Both the position numbers and the translations under genes were made by a program. Shown one piece after another: positions 25,701 through 36,109 of a stretch of DNA of 64,000 bases. The notes below the pieces were generated by a model, which saw only the letters and a list, made by a program, of their open reading frames with translations, ran no database searches and was not told the DNA's origin. The DNA lies in assembly GCF_009769735.1 (NCBI RefSeq), contig NZ_WSRO01000002.1:3794001-3858000 (forward strand), read 5' to 3'. Position 1 is the stretch's first letter, and each line of letters starts with the position of its first letter. This stretch comes from Streptomyces sp. BA2. GTDB lineage: Bacteria; Actinomycetota; Actinomycetes; Streptomycetales; Streptomycetaceae.

Positions 25701-27041
25701 ATGACCGTCACCGACGATGTACTGCTTGTCCACGGCGGAACCCCGCTGGAGGGCGAGATCCGTGTCCGCGGCGCGAAGAACCTCGTGCCCAAGGCCATGG
25801 TCGCCGCGCTGCTCGGCAGCGCTCCGAGCAGGCTGCGCAATGTCCCGGACATCCGCGACGTGCGCGTCGTACGTGGGCTGCTACAGCTGCATGGCGTCAC
25901 GGTCCGTCCCGGTGAGGAGCCGGGCGAGCTGGTCATGGACCCCTCGCACGTGGAGAGCGCCAACGTCGCGGACATCGACGCGCACGCGGGCTCCTCGCGG
26001 ATCCCGATCCTCTTCTGCGGGCCGCTCCTGCACCGCCTGGGTCACGCCTTCATCCCCGGCCTCGGCGGCTGCGACATCGGCGGCCGGCCGATCGACTTCC
26101 ACTTCGAGGTGCTCCGCCAGTTCGGCGCCACCATCGAGAAGCGCGAGGGCGGCCAGTACCTGGAGGCCCCGCAGCGGCTCCGCGGCACGAAGATCAAGCT
26201 GCCGTACCCGTCCGTCGGCGCCACCGAGCAGGTCCTGCTGACCGCCGTTCTCGCGGAAGGCACCACCGAGCTCTCGAACGCCGCCGTCGAACCCGAGATC
26301 GAAGACCTCATCTGCGTACTGCAGAAGATGGGCGCGATCATCGCGATGGACACCGACCGGACCATAAGGGTCACCGGTGTCGACAGCCTGGGCGGCTACA
26401 ACCACCACGCCCTCTCGGACCGCCTGGAGGCCGCCTCCTGGGCTTCCGCGGCCCTGGCGACCGAAGGCAACGTCTACGTCCGCGGCGCCCAGCAGCGCTC
26501 GATGATGACGTTCCTGAACACCTACCGGAAGGTGGGCGGTGCCTTCGAGATCGACGACGAGGGCATCCGCTTCTGGCACCCGGGCGGCTCGCTGAACGCG
26601 ATCGCCCTGGAGACGGACGTGCACCCCGGCTTCCAGACGGACTGGCAGCAGCCGCTTGTCGTGGCACTCACGCAGGCCGCGGGTCTGTCGATCGTGCACG
26701 AGACGGTGTACGAGTCGCGGCTCGGATTCACCTCCGCGCTCAACCAGATGGGCGCACACATCCAGCTCTACCGCGAGTGCCTCGGCGGCTCCGACTGCCG
26801 CTTCGGGCAGCGGAACTTCCTCCACTCGGCGGTCGTGAGCGGCCCCACGAAGCTCCAGGGCGCCGATCTGGTCATCCCGGACCTGCGCGGCGGCTTCTCG
26901 TACCTGATCGCGGCCCTCGCGGCGCAGGGCACGTCCCGCGTCCACGGCATCGACCTGATCAACCGCGGCTACGAGAACTTCATGGACAAGCTCGTGGAGC
27001 TCGGCGCGAAGGTGGAACTGCCGGGCAGGGCGACCTTGTAG
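25701..27041 (+). CDS. murA: UDP-N-acetylglucosamine 1-carboxyvinyltransferase
   Basis: This 446-residue enzyme transfers enolpyruvate from PEP to UDP-GlcNAc, the first committed step of peptidoglycan synthesis in the cytosol. The EPSP-synthase fold is evident, with VRGAKNLVPKAMVAALLG at the start. The catalytic-loop cysteine in LGGCDIGGRP corresponds to the fosfomycin-target Cys. C-terminal DLRGGFSYLIAALAAQGTS and NRGYENFMDKLVELGAKVE are family signatures. The order murA-hup-malic enzyme matches what I recall of SCO2949-SCO2951. It ends before a strong bidirectional terminator. Confidence 0.96.
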   Translation: MTVTDDVLLVHGGTPLEGEIRVRGAKNLVPKAMVAALLGSAPSRLRNVPDIRDVRVVRGLLQLHGVTVRPGEEPGELVMDPSHVESANVADIDAHAGSSRIPILFCGPLLHRLGHAFIPGLGGCDIGGRPIDFHFEVLRQFGATIEKREGGQYLEAPQRLRGTKIKLPYPSVGATEQVLLTAVLAEGTTELSNAAVEPEIEDLICVLQKMGAIIAMDTDRTIRVTGVDSLGGYNHHALSDRLEAASWASAALATEGNVYVRGAQQRSMMTFLNTYRKVGGAFEIDDEGIRFWHPGGSLNAIALETDVHPGFQTDWQQPLVVALTQAAGLSIVHETVYESRLGFTSALNQMGAHIQLYRECLGGSDCRFGQRNFLHSAVVSGPTKLQGADLVIPDLRGGFSYLIAALAAQGTSRVHGIDLINRGYENFMDKLVELGAKVELPGRATL

Positions 27042-27085
27042 TTTTTAGCCCGGCCGGCGATTGAGGCCATCTTGTACGGCATATA

Positions 27086-27120
27086 GAAGGGGCGGTCACC
27101 CACTGGGTGACCGCCCCTTC
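27086..27120. terminator. Bidirectional terminator between murA and hup
   Basis: GAAGGGGCGGTCACCC pairs perfectly with GGGTGACCGCCCCTTC across a 3-nt loop, a 16-bp stem. It lies between the converging murA and hup genes and can serve both. Confidence 0.92.
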
Positions 27121-27136
27121 TACGTACTGCTTAAGG

Positions 27137-27418
27137 CTACTTGCCCTTAGCTGCTTCCTTGAGCTTGGAGCCCGCCGAAACCTTGACGCTGTAGCCGGCC
27201 GGGATGTTGATCGGCTCGCCGGTCTGCGGGTTCCGGGCGGTGCGAGCGGCACGGTGGGTGCGCTCGAAGGTCAGGAAGCCGGGGATGGTGACCTTCTCGT
27301 CGCCCTTGGCAACGATCTCGCCGACGGTCTCGGCGAACGCCGCCAGCACGGCGTCGGCGTCCTTGCGGGTCACCTCGGCGCGGTCGGCCAGCGCGGCCAC
27401 CAGCTCACTGCGGTTCAT
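27137..27418 (-). CDS. hup: HU-family histone-like DNA-binding protein
   Basis: This 93-residue HU protein bends and compacts DNA as a dimer. It has the standard MNRSELVAALADRAEVTRKD start, VTIPGFLTFERTHRAARTAR and the arm motif GRNPxTG seen as TARNPQTGEPI. The length equals the short HupA form and it lacks the Lys-rich tail of HupS. ATG 27418 begins the family sequence. Confidence 0.96.
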   Translation of the reverse strand: MNRSELVAALADRAEVTRKDADAVLAAFAETVGEIVAKGDEKVTIPGFLTFERTHRAARTARNPQTGEPINIPAGYSVKVSAGSKLKEAAKGK

Positions 27419-27713
27419 GTTTGTACTCCCGTGTTCTTCTTGCCGTTGAGGCGTGCCACGCGGCGGGGCCGCATGATGGGCACAGCGAAGCCGATGCTGC
27501 CAGGGTCCTCGGTCAGGCCCCGGACCCGGGTCCGTCATCCAGACCCTCGCGCCCAGAAAGGCATCCTGCCCCCACCTGCGGCGGGAAAGCCAATCCGGGC
27601 CCCTTGCGGGTCACACGAAAAGCTTCACCGCCCCTGGAAGGTGGCAGTCGGGGGCGCGCTTCCACGCCACCCTAGAGGGCCTTTACGGGCCCTGCGTTCC
27701 GCGACGCGCCGTA
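27419..27713. other. hup upstream region
   Basis: These 295 bp contain the hup promoter and the 3' side of the malic enzyme. A small hairpin AGGGCC-TTTACG-GGCCCT at about 27676-27693 lies just past the malic enzyme stop and may be a weak terminator. No gene is supported. Confidence 0.5.
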
Positions 27714-29159
<1,446 letters not shown>

Positions 29160-29270
29160 GGCCGACTTCCTCTGCTTTCACCGTGTTGCTCTTGCCGTCC
29201 GATCGTCGCACCTACCACTGAGTACGTGGTAGCCGCCTCGGATTGCGAACTTTTCGTTCACTGGCTTTTC

Positions 29271-29284
29271 GGAAACTAGTTTCC
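29271..29284. promoter_or_regulatory. Perfect palindrome upstream of malic enzyme
   Basis: GGAAACTAGTTTCC is a perfect 14-bp palindrome about 112 bp upstream of the malic enzyme start, in unusually A/T-rich surroundings. Its length and position fit an operator for a dimeric repressor; the protein is unknown. Confidence 0.45.
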
Positions 29285-29341
29285 ACCATACGAGAAGTTG
29301 GGGGCGCTCGGTAGAGGGAAACGGAAACCGGTGGTTGAAAC

Positions 29342-29381
29342 CGGAAGAGGCCCCCGTCACGTGGTGACGGGGGCCTCTTCC
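29342..29381 (-). terminator. Strong hairpin terminator
   Basis: CGGAAGAGGCCCCCGTCAC and GTGACGGGGGCCTCTTCCG form a perfect 19-bp stem with a 3-nt loop. It lies about 180 bp downstream of the HelD gene stop and upstream of the malic enzyme promoter, so it probably ends HelD transcription. The remaining spacer to 29563 holds no gene. Confidence 0.88.
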
Positions 29382-29563
29382 GAACGCTTAATGACACCGA
29401 CCCGCCATGCTCGCCTCGCGGCAAGTGGTCGCTCGTAGCGACGATGGTTGGGCCCGGGGGCTTGGATCGGGCCGGTGCCACATCAACGGTAACAAACGAT
29501 CCCCGTAAGGCAATTCCCGTCCCGACAAGTCTCTGAAGTCATTCGCGGAGCAGGTCCTGCGCC

Positions 29564-31909
29564 TCAGTCGCGGAGCAGGTCCGGCACGCCTTCCCCGTCC
29601 GGGTCGTCGCGCTCGCCGGACAGCACCGTCAGCTGCTGCGTGGCGCGCGTCAGCGCCACGTACAGGACGCGCAGGCCAGCCGGGGACTCGTCCGCGATCT
29701 CGGCCGGGGAGACGACGACTGTCGCGTCGTACTCAAGTCCCTTGGCCTCCAGGCTGCCGAGCGCCACCACACGGTCGCCGAGCCCGGCGAGCCATTTGGC
29801 CGCCTGCTCGCGGCGGTTCATCGCCACGACGACGCCCACGGTGCCGTCCACCTGGTCGAGCAGCCGCGCCGCCTCCTCGCGCACAGAGGCACCGAGGTCC
29901 TTGTCGCGTACGACGGCGAAGCGGGGCTTTACACCGGTGGACCGTACGGCTGACGGCGACTCGGAGCCGGGCATCGCCAGCGCGAGCACCTTGGCGGCGA
30001 GGTCGGCGATCTCGGCGGGGTTGCGGTAGTTGACGGTCAGGGTGAAGCGGCGGCGCGGGCGGCTGCCCAACGCCTCGTCGCGGGCGGCGGCGGCCTCGTC
30101 CGGGTCGGACCAGGAGGACTGGGCGGGGTCGCCGACGATCGTCCACGTGGCGTGCCGTCCCCTGCGGCCGACCATGCGCCACTGCATGGGGGTCAGGTCC
30201 TGCGCCTCGTCGACGATGACGTGCGCGTACTCGGTGCGCTCCGCGGCGAGCCGCTCTGCACGTTCGCGCTGGGACTCCTCGCGCTGCGGCATCAGTTCGT
30301 CGAGGCCTGTGAGCAGGTCGAGGGGGTCGAGGTCCTTCTTCTTACGGGGCCTGGGCGGCGTACCGAGAATCGACTGGAGCTCGTCGAGGAGCGCCACGTC
30401 GTGCACGGACAGGGCGTCGCGCTTGAGGGAGCGGGCGACCTTGCGGACCTCGCCCGGGTTCAGGACGCGGCGTGCCCAGCGGCCCAGGCGCCGCTCGTCG
30501 CCCATCGCGGACAGCACGGCGCGCGGCGTGAGTTCGGGCCACCAGGCGTCGAGGAAGCGGATGAAGTCGTCCTCGGACGTGATGTCCTCGTCGAAGGACG
30601 AGCGCAGCTCGGCGGCCAGTTCCGGGTCGCTGTGCCGGCCCGCGGAGCCGGACTGCGACCACAGGGCGTCCAGGAGGAGCTTGCGGGCGCGCGGGCGCAG
30701 CAGGTTGACGGGGGCGGTGCCGCTGAGCGCGTTGCGGCGGATGCGGCCCAGGGCGTCGGCCTCCAGCTCCAGGCGGCGGCCGAAGGCGACCACGCGGAGG
30801 CGGGTGGGGGTCTCGGCGGGGGTCTGGAGCCCCTCGTCCTCGTCGTCCTCGCCGAAGGAGAGCTGGCCTCCCCGCGAGGCAGCCGTGCCCGTACCGCTCT
30901 CCAGGGCGCCCCGCGCGGCCTTCCGCAGGACGTGCAGCATCCGGGACGAGCCCTTGACCCGGGCCACCGCCGGAGAGTCGTAGACAGTCGCCCCCTCGGG
31001 TGCGGCTTCGTCGGCCAGCGCGCCCACCGCGCGGATCGCGACCTGTCCCTCCTCGCCGAGCGAGGGCAGCACGCCCTCCGTGTAGGCCACGAGCAGCGGG
31101 GTCGGCGAGACGATGAGGATGCCGCCCGCGTACCGGCGGCGGTCCTGGTAGAGGAGGTATGCCGCGCGGTGCAGGGCCACGGCGGTCTTGCCGGTGCCGG
31201 GGCCGCCCTCGACGTACGTCACCGAGGCGGCGGGGGCGCGGATCACCATGTCCTGCTCGGCCTGGATCGACGCCACGATGTCCCGCATCGTGTGGCTGCG
31301 GGCCTGGCCGAGCGCCGCCATCAGGGCGCCGTCGCCGATGACGGGCAGGCTCTCGCCGTTCAGGGTCGCCTTGAGCTCCGGGCGCATCAGGTCGTCCTCG
31401 ACGCCGAGGACCTTGCGGCCCTTGGAGCGGATGACCCGGCGGCGCACGACACGGCCCGGGTCGACCGGCGTCGAGCGGTAGAAGGGCGCGGCGGCCGGGG
31501 CGCGCCAGTCGATCACCAGCGGGGAGTAGTCGGCGTCCAGGACGCCGATGCGGCCGATGTGCAGGGTCTCGGCGATCTGGGCGGTGTTGTTCTCGCTCAC
31601 CGCGTCCTCGGCCGGCTCGACCGACGTGTACGCGCCGTCCGGGCCCTTCTTGCCGTCCTTGCCGAGCAGCAGGTCGATCCGCCCGAAGAGGAAGTCCTCG
31701 AACTCGCTGTTGAGGCGGTTGAGATGCACTCCCGCGCGGAACACCTGCGCGTCCCGCTCGGCGAGCGCGCCTGGCGTGCCGACCTGGGAGCGCTTGGCCG
31801 CGTCGGTCATGAGGAACTCGGCCTCGTGGATCTTCTCCTCGAGACGCCGGTAGACCTGGTCGAGATGTTCTTGTTCGACGCTGATCTCGCGGTCGCGTAC
31901 GTCGGCCAC
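29564..31909 (-). CDS. helD: HelD-like RNA polymerase-associated ATPase
   Basis: This 781-residue UvrD-like superfamily 1 protein matches HelD. A charged N-terminal coiled coil (QEHLDQVYRRLEEKIHEAEF), used by HelD to enter the polymerase secondary channel, precedes Walker A GGPGTGKTAVALHRAAYLLY. Motif II-like VIVDEAQDLTPMQWRM, motif III WTIVGDPAQSSW and a C-terminal VLYVALTRATQQLTVL follow. Known HelD proteins pull RNA polymerase off DNA, and the relative HelR protects Streptomyces from rifamycins; which subgroup this one belongs to cannot be told here. GTG 31909 is the start. Its gene lies next to rsuA-sigU. Confidence 0.88.
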   Translation of the reverse strand: MADVRDREISVEQEHLDQVYRRLEEKIHEAEFLMTDAAKRSQVGTPGALAERDAQVFRAGVHLNRLNSEFEDFLFGRIDLLLGKDGKKGPDGAYTSVEPAEDAVSENNTAQIAETLHIGRIGVLDADYSPLVIDWRAPAAAPFYRSTPVDPGRVVRRRVIRSKGRKVLGVEDDLMRPELKATLNGESLPVIGDGALMAALGQARSHTMRDIVASIQAEQDMVIRAPAASVTYVEGGPGTGKTAVALHRAAYLLYQDRRRYAGGILIVSPTPLLVAYTEGVLPSLGEEGQVAIRAVGALADEAAPEGATVYDSPAVARVKGSSRMLHVLRKAARGALESGTGTAASRGGQLSFGEDDEDEGLQTPAETPTRLRVVAFGRRLELEADALGRIRRNALSGTAPVNLLRPRARKLLLDALWSQSGSAGRHSDPELAAELRSSFDEDITSEDDFIRFLDAWWPELTPRAVLSAMGDERRLGRWARRVLNPGEVRKVARSLKRDALSVHDVALLDELQSILGTPPRPRKKKDLDPLDLLTGLDELMPQREESQRERAERLAAERTEYAHVIVDEAQDLTPMQWRMVGRRGRHATWTIVGDPAQSSWSDPDEAAAARDEALGSRPRRRFTLTVNYRNPAEIADLAAKVLALAMPGSESPSAVRSTGVKPRFAVVRDKDLGASVREEAARLLDQVDGTVGVVVAMNRREQAAKWLAGLGDRVVALGSLEAKGLEYDATVVVSPAEIADESPAGLRVLYVALTRATQQLTVLSGERDDPDGEGVPDLLRD

Positions 31910-32002
31910 CGAGGCCCCTTTCCGGACGTGCAGCTGCCCAATCGAGCAGCCGTCTACCGTACGCGAAAGGGGGCCCCTGTGTGACCTCCGTGTGCGCTTG
32001 TC

Positions 32003-32794
32003 CTACGCGTCCACCTCCACGAGGCGGTCACCGGCGAGGGTGGTCACCTCGAAGTGGTCGATGTCGTTCCGGTCCATCGCGGCGCCCCCGTGGACGTACA
32101 ACGGGCTGCGCGCCCACTTGTTCGGGCTGTCCTCGATGCCGTAACCCCACTTCGGGACGGACCAGGTGGTCACCGTCTCCTTCTCACCGTCCTTGCCGAC
32201 CGCGACCAGGGAGCACTTGAGCGGGCCCTTCACGTTCTTCAGCTCCAGGACCGTGTGCGTGCCCCAGGCCTTCTTCTCCGTGCCGACCGTGGCGCTGACC
32301 TTGGTCGTCGGGTCGGTGGCCTTGATCTTGTCGTCCATGTGGTTGAAGAAAGCGTCCTCGGCGGGGCTCGTGGGGTGCGGCTCGCCCGCCACGTCCTTCG
32401 AACCGCCGTCGTCGTTCACCGCGAGGACCGCGAGCGGCCCGCCCACGATCAGCGCCGCCGCCGCGGCCACCAGATACATGCCGCGCCTGCGCTTCTGCGC
32501 ACGCTTCACGGAGACCTCGTCCACGAGCCGGTCCGCGAGGCGCGGGCTCGGCCTCGCGGCGAGCTGTTCGCCGATCGCCGGTACGCCGTGTGCCCCCGGG
32601 AAGTCCGCGAGCGCGGCCAGCATCGGCTCCATGCCGGAGAACTCCTCCAGCTGCCGCGCGCAGAACTCGCAGCCCGCCAGATGTCCCTCGAAGGCCGTGG
32701 CCTCCGCGTCGTCCAGGATGCCGAGGGCGTAGGCGCCGACGGTCTCGTGCACGTCGCCCTGCGCGCCATGACTGGTGTAGTCGGACTCGTTCAT
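32003..32794 (-). CDS. rsuA: Anti-sigma factor with zinc-finger and membrane helix
   Basis: This 263-residue ZAS-family anti-sigma factor has the zinc motif HLAGCEFC (H-x3-C-x2-C) at about residues 38-45. One membrane helix lies at about 105-125 (MYLVAAAAALIVGGPLAVLA). The extracytoplasmic C-terminal domain resembles RskA-type sensor domains. It should sequester the ECF sigma factor encoded just upstream until an envelope signal releases it. The ATG overlaps the sigma gene stop (ATGA). The name follows the S. coelicolor sigU-rsuA pair (SCO2954-SCO2953), recalled from memory. Confidence 0.88.
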   Translation of the reverse strand: MNESDYTSHGAQGDVHETVGAYALGILDDAEATAFEGHLAGCEFCARQLEEFSGMEPMLAALADFPGAHGVPAIGEQLAARPSPRLADRLVDEVSVKRAQKRRRGMYLVAAAAALIVGGPLAVLAVNDDGGSKDVAGEPHPTSPAEDAFFNHMDDKIKATDPTTKVSATVGTEKKAWGTHTVLELKNVKGPLKCSLVAVGKDGEKETVTTWSVPKWGYGIEDSPNKWARSPLYVHGGAAMDRNDIDHFEVTTLAGDRLVEVDA

Positions 32795-33375
32795 GCCGTC
32801 ACCCCCCGCTCCTCAAGCGCAAGCTTCATCGAGCGCAGCGCGTAGAAGACCCGCGAGCGCACCGTCCCACTCGGTATACCCAGTGTCTCGGCCGCCTCAT
32901 TGACCGTACGCCCCTTGAAATAGGTCTCGACAAGTACCTCCCGGTGCGCGGGAGTCAGGTCGTCGAGCGCGTCCGAGAGTGTCATCAGCCACAGCGCCTT
33001 ATCGATCTCGTCCTCCGCGGGGATGACCTCCAGCGGCGACGGATCGACCTCCTGCGGCCGGGCCTGCCGGCTGCGGTGGCCATCGATGACGATGCGCCGT
33101 GCGACCGTCACCAGCCAGGGGCGTACCGAACCGGTCGCACGATTGAGCTGACCGGCGTTCTTCCAGGCACGGATGAGCGTTTCCTGTACGACATCTTCGG
33201 CGCGCTGCCGGTCTCCCGCCACCAGGCGGAGCACATAGGCCAGAAGTGGACCCGCGTGCTCGCGGTAGAGGGCGCGCATCAACTCCTCGTCCGGTCCGTT
33301 GCGTTGGGGGACCAGGCGATGTCGGCGAGGACGTTCCTGCGGGCGCTCATCGGCCACGGCGGAATCCTTGCGCAC
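32791..33375 (-). CDS. sigU: ECF RNA polymerase sigma factor
   Basis: This 194-residue protein has only sigma regions 2 and 4. Region 2 is ALYREHAGPLLAYVLRLVAG with DVVQETLIRAWKN. Region 4 is LTPAHREVLVETYFKGRTVN with GTVRSRVFYALRSMK. This is the group IV (ECF) layout. It directs RNA polymerase to a stress or envelope regulon; in S. coelicolor SigU strongly alters secretion. It is translationally coupled to its anti-sigma gene. The first 25 residues are basic and may be a leader, with an internal start possible. Confidence 0.92.
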   Translation of the reverse strand: MRKDSAVADERPQERPRRHRLVPQRNGPDEELMRALYREHAGPLLAYVLRLVAGDRQRAEDVVQETLIRAWKNAGQLNRATGSVRPWLVTVARRIVIDGHRSRQARPQEVDPSPLEVIPAEDEIDKALWLMTLSDALDDLTPAHREVLVETYFKGRTVNEAAETLGIPSGTVRSRVFYALRSMKLALEERGVTA

Positions 33376-33466
33376 GTCTGCCTCCGGTGTCCGCTCTTCG
33401 TCATGGCTGGCTCACCGGGGATGTACGTAGGCGGGAACGGATGTGTTCAACCGCGCGCCGAAGAAG

Positions 33467-33502
33467 TTTGATCAGGCCCGCGGAAATTTGATCAGGCCCG
33501 CG
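33467..33502. repeat. 16-bp direct repeat at a gene end
   Basis: TTTGATCAGGCCCGCG occurs at 33467-33482 and again at 33487-33502. The second copy contains the stop codon of the CGNR gene on the minus strand, so the last codons and stop are duplicated downstream. Confidence 0.85.
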
Positions 33503-34079
33503 CGAGCGCCGCCCGCCGCCGGTGTCTGGCCACCCGCTCACGGTTGCCGCACACCTCACTGGAGCACCAGCGGCGGCGGCGCCCGCGTGACGTGTCCAGG
33601 TACACGATGGGGCAGTTGTCGCCCTCGCACTGGCGCAGCAGGGCGCGCGCGGCAGGGTCGGTGAGCAGGTCGACGGCGTCTCGGGCGACGGCGGCGAGCA
33701 GGGCCGCGCAGCCGGGATCGCCGTCCAGGGCGCGGGCGAGGCTGCCGTCGGGGCGCCGGACGGCGCGCGGGGCCGGCGGCGCGGGCGCGGCGAGGGCGTT
33801 GACCCTGGCCAACGCGGCGTCGGCGGGCCGCCCTTCGAGTTCGGCGAGCACCAACTGACCGGTGTTGCAGCGCAGTTCGTGGAAGGCGACGAGCCAGACG
33901 GGGCCCGCCCCCGGCAGGGCCGTGCGATCCGGGATGAGCCCGGCGCCCGCGAGCCAGGCGCGCAGCCGGTCCACGGTGTCGAGCCGTTCCACGGGATGGT
34001 TCGTCGCCACGAGGTCCAGACAGCTCCGCCCGGAGTCGAATCGCAGCTCGTACGTGGCCGGGTCCATGCCCAGTGCCAT
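33492..34079 (-). CDS. CGNR zinc-finger/ABATE-domain regulator
   Basis: This 195-residue protein has an N-terminal ABATE domain (FDSGRSCLDLVATNHPVERL, DRLRAWLAGAGL) and a C-terminal CGNR zinc finger. Two cysteine pairs lie in RQCEGDNCPIVYLDTSRGRR and RWCSSEVCGNRERVARHRRR, the last containing the name-giving CGNR. These are stress-linked putative transcription factors. ATG 34079 is the start. It is divergent from the DUF1772 gene. Confidence 0.93.
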   Translation of the reverse strand: MALGMDPATYELRFDSGRSCLDLVATNHPVERLDTVDRLRAWLAGAGLIPDRTALPGAGPVWLVAFHELRCNTGQLVLAELEGRPADAALARVNALAAPAPPAPRAVRRPDGSLARALDGDPGCAALLAAVARDAVDLLTDPAARALLRQCEGDNCPIVYLDTSRGRRRRWCSSEVCGNRERVARHRRRAALARA

Positions 34080-34245
34080 GCGCCTGTCACCGCCTTGTGG
34101 GGTTACCGGTGAGTGCTCCCCCTACAGTGCCTCGCCTTGGGCGGGGGCGGAACCCCTGCCACCGGGCGCGGGGTGAGACGCCCGCTTATGGGCGTGCGCT
34201 TCGCAGCGATGGTCCGGCATCCGGCCGCCCGGTTGACTTGGCCCC

Positions 34246-34869
34246 ATGAAAGACAAGAGTCGCGAGACGAACCATCGGGGACAGGGCGCCGCCGGGGCCG
34301 TCCTCGGGGCCGCCATCGTCACGATGGGCCTGATCTCCGGAACCTTCTACATCTTCTCCTGCGGTGTCATGCCAGGCCTCGGGCGCAGCGACGACCGCGT
34401 CTTCATCGAGGTCATGCAGAACATGAACGACGCGTTCAACAACCCGGTCTTCTTCGCGAGCTTCCTCGGCGCGCTGCTCTTCACGGCCGTCTCCGCGTGG
34501 CAGCTGCGCGGCACGAGCTCGTACCGGTGGGTCCTCGCCGCGCTCGTCGTCTATCTCGCGGCCTTCGTGATCACGTCGGTCGTGAACGTGCCGCTGAACG
34601 ACGAACTCGCGGACGCGGGCGATCCGTCGAAGATCGGCGATCCGGCCGCTGTGCGCGAGGACTTCGAGGACCCGTGGCTGGCATGGAACGCCGTACGGAC
34701 CCTGCTCTCCACCGTGGCGATCGGCCTGCTCGCGCGGGCGCTGGTGCTGCGGGGGCGGGACAGGGTACGGGGGCGGGACGGGGCTCGGGGGCGGGACAGC
34801 GGGGAGCGCGGCAGTGCGCGTCAGTCCGCGTACTTCGACTCAGCGGCCGGATCGAGCGAGAGCCGGTAG
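34246..34869 (+). CDS. DUF1772-family membrane protein
   Basis: This 207-residue protein has about four membrane helices, with FNNPVFFASFLGALLFTAVS and VLAALVVYLAAFVITSVVNV typical of DUF1772. An N-P-L-N-D-like VNVPLNDELA motif and a conserved AWNAVRTLLST before the last helix complete the pattern. Some family members act with anthrone oxygenases; the role here is unknown. The C-terminal tail has the repeat RGRD four times (VRGRDGARGRDSGERG). Its last 49 bp overlap the end of nnaR on the other strand. Confidence 0.85.
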   Translation: MKDKSRETNHRGQGAAGAVLGAAIVTMGLISGTFYIFSCGVMPGLGRSDDRVFIEVMQNMNDAFNNPVFFASFLGALLFTAVSAWQLRGTSSYRWVLAALVVYLAAFVITSVVNVPLNDELADAGDPSKIGDPAAVREDFEDPWLAWNAVRTLLSTVAIGLLARALVLRGRDRVRGRDGARGRDSGERGSARQSAYFDSAAGSSESR

Positions 34870-35978
34870 CCCCGCTTGACCACCGTCTGGACGAGCTTCG
34901 GCACGCCAAGTGCCGTACGCAGCCTGGCCATCGCGGTCTCCACGGCGTGCTCGTCGCGCCCCGTGCCGGGCAGCGCGCGAAGGAGTTCGGCGCGGGAGAC
35001 CACCCACCCCGGGCGCCGCGCGAGGGCCCGCAGCAGCGACATGCCGGCGGGCGGCACGGGCCGCAGCTCGTCGTCGACCAGGACGGCGTGGCCGCGGATC
35101 TCGACGCGGTGCCCCGCGACGGGCAGCGTACGGGCGCGGGCGGGCAGTTCCTGGCACAGGATCTGTACGAGGGGGCCGAGCCGGAAGCGTTCGGGCTGCA
35201 CCGTGTCGACACCGCGGGCCTGGAGCGGCAGCGCGGTGACGGGTCCCACGCAGGCGGACAGGACGTCGTGCTGGAGTGCGGCGAAGAGCTCGATGGCCAT
35301 GCCGCGCTCCTCGGCGCGGGCCAGGAAGGACGCGGCGGCGGGTGCGCTGGTGAAGGTCAGCGCGTCGACGGCGCGCGCGACGGTGGCGTCGAGGAGCCGG
35401 TCGACGGGCGCGAGGTCCTCGGGCGGCATCCACCGGTAGACGGGCACGCCGACGACCTCCGCTCCCCCGGCACGCAGCGACTCGACGAAGCCGGGCAGCG
35501 GTTCGCCGTGCAGCTGGAGCGCGACGCGCTTGCCGTCGACGCCTTCTTCGAGCAGCCGGTCGAGTACCTCCGCCATGGACTCGGAGGAGGGCGACCACTT
35601 CTCGGTGAGCCCGGCGGCACGTATGGCGCCTTTGACCTTGGGCCCACGAGCAAGCAGCTCGACGCCCCTCAGGCACTTCAGGAGCGCTTCCCCGAACCCC
35701 CACCCGTCGGCGGCCTCGACCCAGCCGCGGAACCCGATCGCGGTGGTGGCGATCACCACGTCGGGCGCGTGGTCGATCAACTCCTTGGTGGCGGAGAGGA
35801 GTTCGCTGTCGTCGGCGAGCGGAACGATGCGCAGTGCGGGAGCGTGCAGGACGGTGGCGCCACGCCGCTGGAGCAGCGCGCCGAGCTCGTCGGCGCGCCG
35901 GGCGGCGGTGACGCCGACGGTGAATCCGGCGAGGGGGCCGTTCTGGTTCTGCTGACCGTTCTGAGGGGTCGCGTGCAT
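34821..35978 (-). CDS. nnaR: HemD-like/OmpR-type DNA-binding fusion, nitrogen regulator
   Basis: This 385-residue protein joins a uroporphyrinogen-III synthase-like domain (about residues 15-265; LAGFTVGVTAARRADELGAL, VDALTFTSAPAAASFLARAE) to a C-terminal winged helix of the OmpR type (about 290-378; RGHAVLVDDELRPVPPAGMS, VVSRAELLRAL, VKRGYRL). This is the NnaR layout known from actinobacteria, where it works with GlnR on nitrate/nitrite assimilation genes. The adjoining nitrate transporter gene supports this. Whether the HemD part still makes uroporphyrinogen III is unclear; it may act as a sensor. Confidence 0.88.
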   Translation of the reverse strand: MHATPQNGQQNQNGPLAGFTVGVTAARRADELGALLQRRGATVLHAPALRIVPLADDSELLSATKELIDHAPDVVIATTAIGFRGWVEAADGWGFGEALLKCLRGVELLARGPKVKGAIRAAGLTEKWSPSSESMAEVLDRLLEEGVDGKRVALQLHGEPLPGFVESLRAGGAEVVGVPVYRWMPPEDLAPVDRLLDATVARAVDALTFTSAPAAASFLARAEERGMAIELFAALQHDVLSACVGPVTALPLQARGVDTVQPERFRLGPLVQILCQELPARARTLPVAGHRVEIRGHAVLVDDELRPVPPAGMSLLRALARRPGWVVSRAELLRALPGTGRDEHAVETAMARLRTALGVPKLVQTVVKRGYRLSLDPAAESKYAD

Positions 35979-36072
35979 GGCAGCTGCTCTCGTCCCGCTA
36001 GTACTGCGCGATGGGTGGTCCGGGGTTGGACGAGCCTGCCAACGGCCCGTGACAACCCCGGATCATCACGAT

Positions 36073-36099
36073 GTCGTACGTGTTACACCAGCGTACGAC
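36073..36099. promoter_or_regulatory. Inverted repeat between narK and nnaR
   Basis: GTCGTACG and CGTACGAC, 8-bp perfect arms, are separated by 11 bp. It lies 10 bp past the narK stop and about 95 bp upstream of nnaR, so it may be a weak terminator or an operator for nnaR. I did not find a convincing GlnR box. Confidence 0.4.
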
Positions 36100-36109
36100 C
36101 ACCCTTCCG

